64,000 nucleotides of DNA from Dipteris shenzhenensis (Eukaryota; Polypodiophyta; Polypodiopsida; Gleicheniales): the NCBI GenBank assembly GCA_047967505.1, contig CM106539.1; one strand, 5' to 3'. Positions 38,001 to 44,000 of the stretch are shown here, one piece after another. Both the position numbers and the translations under genes were made by a program. The notes beneath the pieces are model-generated. The model had not been told where the DNA came from, did not search any database, and saw only the letters and a program-made list of their open reading frames with translations. Positions within the stretch are counted from its first letter, which is position 1. Each line of letters begins with the position of its first letter.

Positions 38001-41000
38001 CTCTGTGTACAGCTAGGAAGTGGTGCTGAAAGTTTGCTGTCCTCAACAGTGCGGAACAGCCAACGAGGTACTAATTGTGCTTCCTACATTGTTGTACTTT
38101 CACGTGCTACGGCATCATCAATCTCTTCCTCAGAAACAGGCTCAGCCAGAAGCTGAACTGAGGCATCACCCACTAGAGTATCTTGCTGCATATTCTAATT
38201 GTCCATTGGCATCAAACCAGCAAAGGGCAGATATGCATTTTCAGCAAAGATAGCATCCCGACTAGTGATGACCTTCTTGGTCACGGGATTATGAAGTCTA
38301 TACGCCTTGCTTTCACTTCTGTAACCAATAAAGATGCACTTCTCTACCTTGTCATCAAGTTTCCCACGCAACTCTTGAGGCACGCTTGCATATGCTACCA
38401 AATGTACGGAAATAGCCCACATCAGGCTTACGACAAACCATGCTTGATAAGGTGTCATGACCTTAAGAACCTTCATGGGACACCTGTTTAAAATATGATT
38501 TGAGCACATGATGGCTTCCATCCAAAATTTGTGTAGCAACCCTTTGCTTTTAGCATGCATCAATTTCACCCTTTCCATTCTGTTAAGGAGTAACCTCACC
38601 GTAAACTAATGTGTAATACCCTTGTCAGCAAAAAATTGTTGCAATACCTTAGACATATATTCCCACCCTCAATCTGAACGGAGGGTCTACAAGCGGCATT
38701 TAGATTGATTTTCAACCAAGGCAACAAAGTGTTTGACCACATTGCAAACTTCAGACTTCTGCTTAAGAGCAAAGACCCAAGTAAAACATGTGAAGTCATC
38801 TATGAATGTAACATAATAAAGATGACCTCCAAGAGACGGAGTGCGCATGGGTCCACAAACATCAATATGAACAAGCTGTAATTTTCGTATAGCCCGGACT
38901 GCACCATCCTTGGGAAAGGAAAAACGATGTATTTTACCCAAAATACAGCCCTCACATCTTTTGTTTGGAGGAGTCACCAAACGAGGCAAGGCATCAACCA
39001 AATTAAGCTTCTACAATAACATAAGGCTGCCATAATTTACATGCCCAAACCAGGCATGCCATAACTCTGCATCTTGCATGGCAGAGATAGAAGCCACAAA
39101 AGCTGAATATGCTCTTTTCTCATAGCCATCAAGCTGAAATAACTCGCCCTATCACGGACTGTACATCTGTCAGCCTCAGCCGTTTTTGTCAAAAATGGGT
39201 CCAAAATGAGGTCGCCCAGCCCAAAAGAAGCTCCTAAAGTGCTCAAAAAGAGGCACCCAGCCTTGAACTTGCAGTAGGAGGCAGTGGCTGGTCCAAACCA
39301 ACTCGAAATCAGTACAAAAACCTCCAAAAACTGGTCACCCAGGTCCAAAGCAGCGCTAGAACTTCTCAAGAACTAGCGCCCAAGCAAGAGGAGGTGGTTG
39401 CCAGCAAAAACGAACTGTTTTGGCCAAGTTCTTCGCAAGAAAAGTAAAGTTTTTCGTGACCGAATCGAAGCTAGAGGGCGTGGGAGGTGCGGGGAGAGGT
39501 GTGAGAGCGAAGGGGAACTTGCTCTGATACCAAGTGTTGGAAATGGAAGTGAGAGAACGCGAGAGAATGGAGCTGAAGCAGGTTGGAATGAAATTGCAGC
39601 AAAAACAATGAACTACAAAGCTAGGGTAGTCATAGAGATGAAACCCTAGGATGAATCCTAACTTGGGTTAAAAGATGTGTGGTAACTAACTTACCCACAA
39701 ACTCAACCTCTAACTAAGGTTTAGGGGTAATTAACCTTAATAAAGGTAACAAATGCCCCTAGCCCCTTATTACATCATTGTATAAATATTTCTAACAAAT
39801 AAATCGTTGACGAGAGTCGCCATCGAGGAGACGTCCAGATGGGTCGACGTAACCAAACGGGAACCTACAAGGGTAACCATTTCGGCTACCCTCCTGGAGC
39901 AGCAGAACAGAGCCAGCAAGGCTCTCAACATCAGAGTACGTGGGATTCCCCCCACTGAGGCTATCCCGATGGCAAATGCGCAAGCCTTCGTGACCACTAC
40001 CCTAGGGGCGACTGAGCACAAGATTGAGAGAGCATGGAGGGTTGGGAGGGACCCCAACCGAGACTTATCATCCGGTTCCATGACGCCCAGGCACGGCTTT
40101 CGACTTTGCGTCGTAGGTCAATCTTACGAGATCAGCCAGCGATCTCCATGGACGAGCACCTCACTCCACTACAGGTTGAGGAGAGGCATTTCCTGCTGCA
40201 GCAGCGGGATTGGGCCCGCAAAAAGGAAAAGTGGATAATAGTACAAGATGGACGACTCCTTACAGGCCCCCGTCCGGCACCCACCTCTCCTCCCGCATAG
40301 GAGGCGGGGTCTATGATACCCACACATCCAAGACCCTATCCTGTACCATCTGGAACTGTAATGGTACCTTATGCTCAGAGCCAGGAAACTTCTCGGAATC
40401 CTATACAGGTCACGACATAGTCTTTTACACAGAGACACATCAGAGTCCAGAGCACCCACTACCAGCAGTCAGCGAGTATATATTGGAGTCTACCTAAAAA
40501 GATAAGATGAGGGATACAAGAGGGGTTTGAGGATCAGGAGGAGTCGCAGTCCTTTACAGATCCACACTTTTGGAGACCATCTCAGTGGAGCAGAGAGATC
40601 CACACTCCAGGTTTCTCTGGAACACATGGATAGCCGAGATTTGTTTATCGTAGTTTGCTACTTCCCCCCCGAGACCTCCCGCTTTGCCAGAGATATTCGA
40701 GGGGAGGATGAGACATCCCCATTTGCTGCTCTGTATCAGTCCATCGGTGACTTCTCTAGCTGCGGGGAAGTCCTCTTAGTTGGGGACTTCAACGCAAGAA
40801 CAGACGCTCATCAGGCACCACTCCTCGACTTCAGGGATGATTCCACTCTACTGCTAGATATTGACCTTGAGGAGGTAGGTATGCTACGAGTTTCGGCTGA
40901 CAAACGAGGACCGCTCACATCCTATGGGCAAGCCCTACTAGACCTCGGCAGGATGCATGATCTCATTATTTATAATGGTCTTGACAAAGGGCCCGCATCA

Positions 41001-44000
41001 GGTGGCTTCACTTGCTTTCCACATGGGGGAGGCTTCAATGTTGTGGACTACATCATGGGATCCCCTGCCTTCACATCTCGCATCACTGACTTTACCGTAG
41101 CACCTCTCCCTCTAGGGGCTGACCATACCTATCTTTTCTTTAGCATTTCTACCCCCCACCGCACAGCACTTTCTACCCCGCTGAGCTCTTACTCCACTTA
41201 CCATGATATACGCTTTGATCGTGATCACTCACCTACTTACTCTGGCCGTCTGTACATACTTCTCGCATACATTGACTTTATACCCTTACTAGAAGACCGT
41301 GCTGCCCTAGTCACTCGCTCACTACACAAGGCCGCTCTTCACGCCTTTCCCCACACCACCCGCTCCACCACCTCCTGGGACCGTACCCTGTAATAGCTAG
41401 TACAATGATGAGTGTAAGGCTTTACACCGTCAGCTCAGATTCGAAACAAAAAACAGCCTTCCGGACACACCAGAGACACTACGCGAGTACCACCATCTGG
41501 TACGCAGGAAGAAACTTGACTTCGTGCGTCGGAACGAGGAGGAGCTACTGAACATTCTGTTCAGTAACAACTCTAAGGATTTCTGGCAGAGATTTCTAGA
41601 GCAACGGTCCCCCCCACCACTCACTGACACTCAGGTGTGGTCTGATTATGCACGCACGCTCTATGATATCCCAAATCAGCCAGCCCCTAACCTATCACAT
41701 ATGCCATGCCCCACATCCTGCACCCTCTTCACTAGGACCGATGGGGGGGGGGGGGGGTAAAGGATGCTGTAATGAAACTTCATAATGGCCGAGCGAAGGA
41801 TCATGAGAGACTATGCACTGAGTTCATTGCATATGGGATTAACCTCCTAGCCCCGATCTTAGCCAAGCTATTTAATGAAGCCGTTTGCTTGGGGTTTCCA
41901 CGCACCTGGACCATCAACACTATCTCACCCATCCACAAGGCAGGGGATCCCTTGAACCCGGAGAACTACAGGACCATCATGATTGGACATGTCATGTCCA
42001 AGGTTTATGCATCAGTACTTGATTCTGAGGTCAGCAGATTTGCGGAGTGTCGAGGACTCAGAGCAGCGGGACAGGCCGGTTTCAGGCACGATCATGGGAC
42101 CATGGACCACATTCTCGCGCTTAGATGTATCATCGAGGAGATGAGGGCACGGAAGCAGAGGGTTTATAGTTGCTTTGTGGACTTCTTCAAGGCATTTGAC
42201 ACCGTTCCAAGAGCCCGCCTCATACGACACATACAGGATCTGGGATACGACTAGGAGATCATTTGGGCTGTCATGGCACTTTATAAGCGAGTTTCAGGCA
42301 GAGTCCGGACAGGATCTGGATGGACAGACGAGATCATGAGCACTATCAGGGTCAAACAAGGATGCCCATTATCACCTACCTTATTTGGCCTCTACATCGA
42401 CGAGCTCGAGACAATGAAGCAGGCACAGGGTGGGGTAGGCTGCTCTCTCGCGGGCACGCTGATCCGGATATTACTTTATGCAAATGACATGGCTCTCTTG
42501 TCTTCCTCAGCAAAGGGGCTCCAGAGACACCTTGATGCACTACAGTCCTTTTGTGAGTCTCATGATTTGAAGGTCAACTTGGGTAAAACCAAGGTTATGA
42601 TCTTCAATACATCTCGAGTCGTCATGTGCGATGAGCATTTCACATTTGATGAGTCCCCTGTTGAGGTAGTTTCATCATACACTTCTCTGGGGGTCGTCTT
42701 TTTCGGACCCACCTTCACCATGAGACCCACGCGGCAGGCGCGCCTGAGCAGAGGATATGCTTCATTGGCTAGACTAGAGAGACAGTGCTTCCGCTCTCAT
42801 TTTCAGGATCCACGGACCAAAGGGTTGCTTTTTGACTCCTTGGTCCGCCCTGTAGGGATGTATGGCAGCCCATGCTAGGGGCCAAATTTGTCGGATACAG
42901 AGTGGGCCAGGGTGGAGCGGCTACAGGTTCTCATGTTATCACGGATGATCCGCGGTAAGCCATATGTCCCTCACCAGATCATTCGGGCGGAGTTTCGGTC
43001 ACCCCCATTGCAGCTAGATGCTGCATTTCAGGTCATTACATATCTGTACCGAGTCAGGGAGTATGGGGATTACACATCCGGGCGTAGCAGGATACCATGG
43101 CTAGCACTGTCCTCTTCTATGGCACTTGCAGCAAAGGGAGATCAGAGGTATTGGTAAGCACGCACAGAGAGATGGTTTGCAAGACTAGGGCTCCACATGG
43201 ACAGACTACCTCCTTTCCAATACAGCATGGATGCTCCTTTCTCTCCCCTCCTATCACACGAGATCAACCGGGTTATCGGTGAGGATCTACTACAGCTACA
43301 CACATTCCGGACTTCGTTGGGCCCGAGTGATCTTCCAGTGAAGCTGAGCTTCTACAGAGATCACTTCCTACATATCACAGCAGAGGGTTTCATTGATCAC
43401 TCGCTGAGGATCTCCCTTGGGCAGTTCCAAGTCTCTTCACAAAGACTTCGTATCGAGAGCGGCCGAGCAGAGCAGTTACCCAGGGAGAGGCGCATATGCA
43501 GACTGTGTGACAAAGAGGTTGAGACAGAGGAGCACTTCATCTTCAGGTGCCCTGTTTACTATGAGATCCGAGGGCGTTTCTATTGCCTCTTCAGAGATAG
43601 TTATGGGATGTTGGCCCCTGTCCTCTCCTACCCACACCAACGATGCTTAGCTGGTTTCATTCATGAGATGCTCAAACACCACGATAGGATACTCCAAGCA
43701 CGGAGACAAGAGCAGCCTTCTCCCTCGACTAATACCTCTCAGAGCTCTATCACAGAGTTCTTTCAGCCAGATCACATAGACCCCCTCGAGGCGAGACCTC
43801 AACATGACCGTGACTCGAAGCCTGTGACCCGACAGCTTAGACACAGGGTTGACTCACAGGTCACACTTGAGGACATCCCCTCCTTGTTTAGCGTCAGAGC
43901 CCGACCAACGGGGGTCACAGTGGCCTTGGTTAGACGCAAAGCTATAACCACGAGACGTACTAGGATTGCACCCTTGAGGGGGCGACAGCATTCTATTGCT

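Larger units (their letters stand above)
24225..39797 (-). mobile_element. outer copia retrotransposon, 3'-truncated, hosting a nested gypsy
   Basis: On the minus strand: LTR 39797-39535, primer site, leader, GAG-pre-integrase and integrase (about 39170-38195), RT (37888-37446), then after the 12.8-kb gypsy insertion the RT resumes at 24615 and breaks off near 24235. Removing the insert and one AGATA copy joins [15 protein letters not shown] in frame. gag, zinc knuckle and protease are deleted between leader and GAG-pre-integrase, and RNase H plus the 3' LTR are missing. The other flank of the LTR begins a LINE; no target duplication can be tested. Confidence 0.88.
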
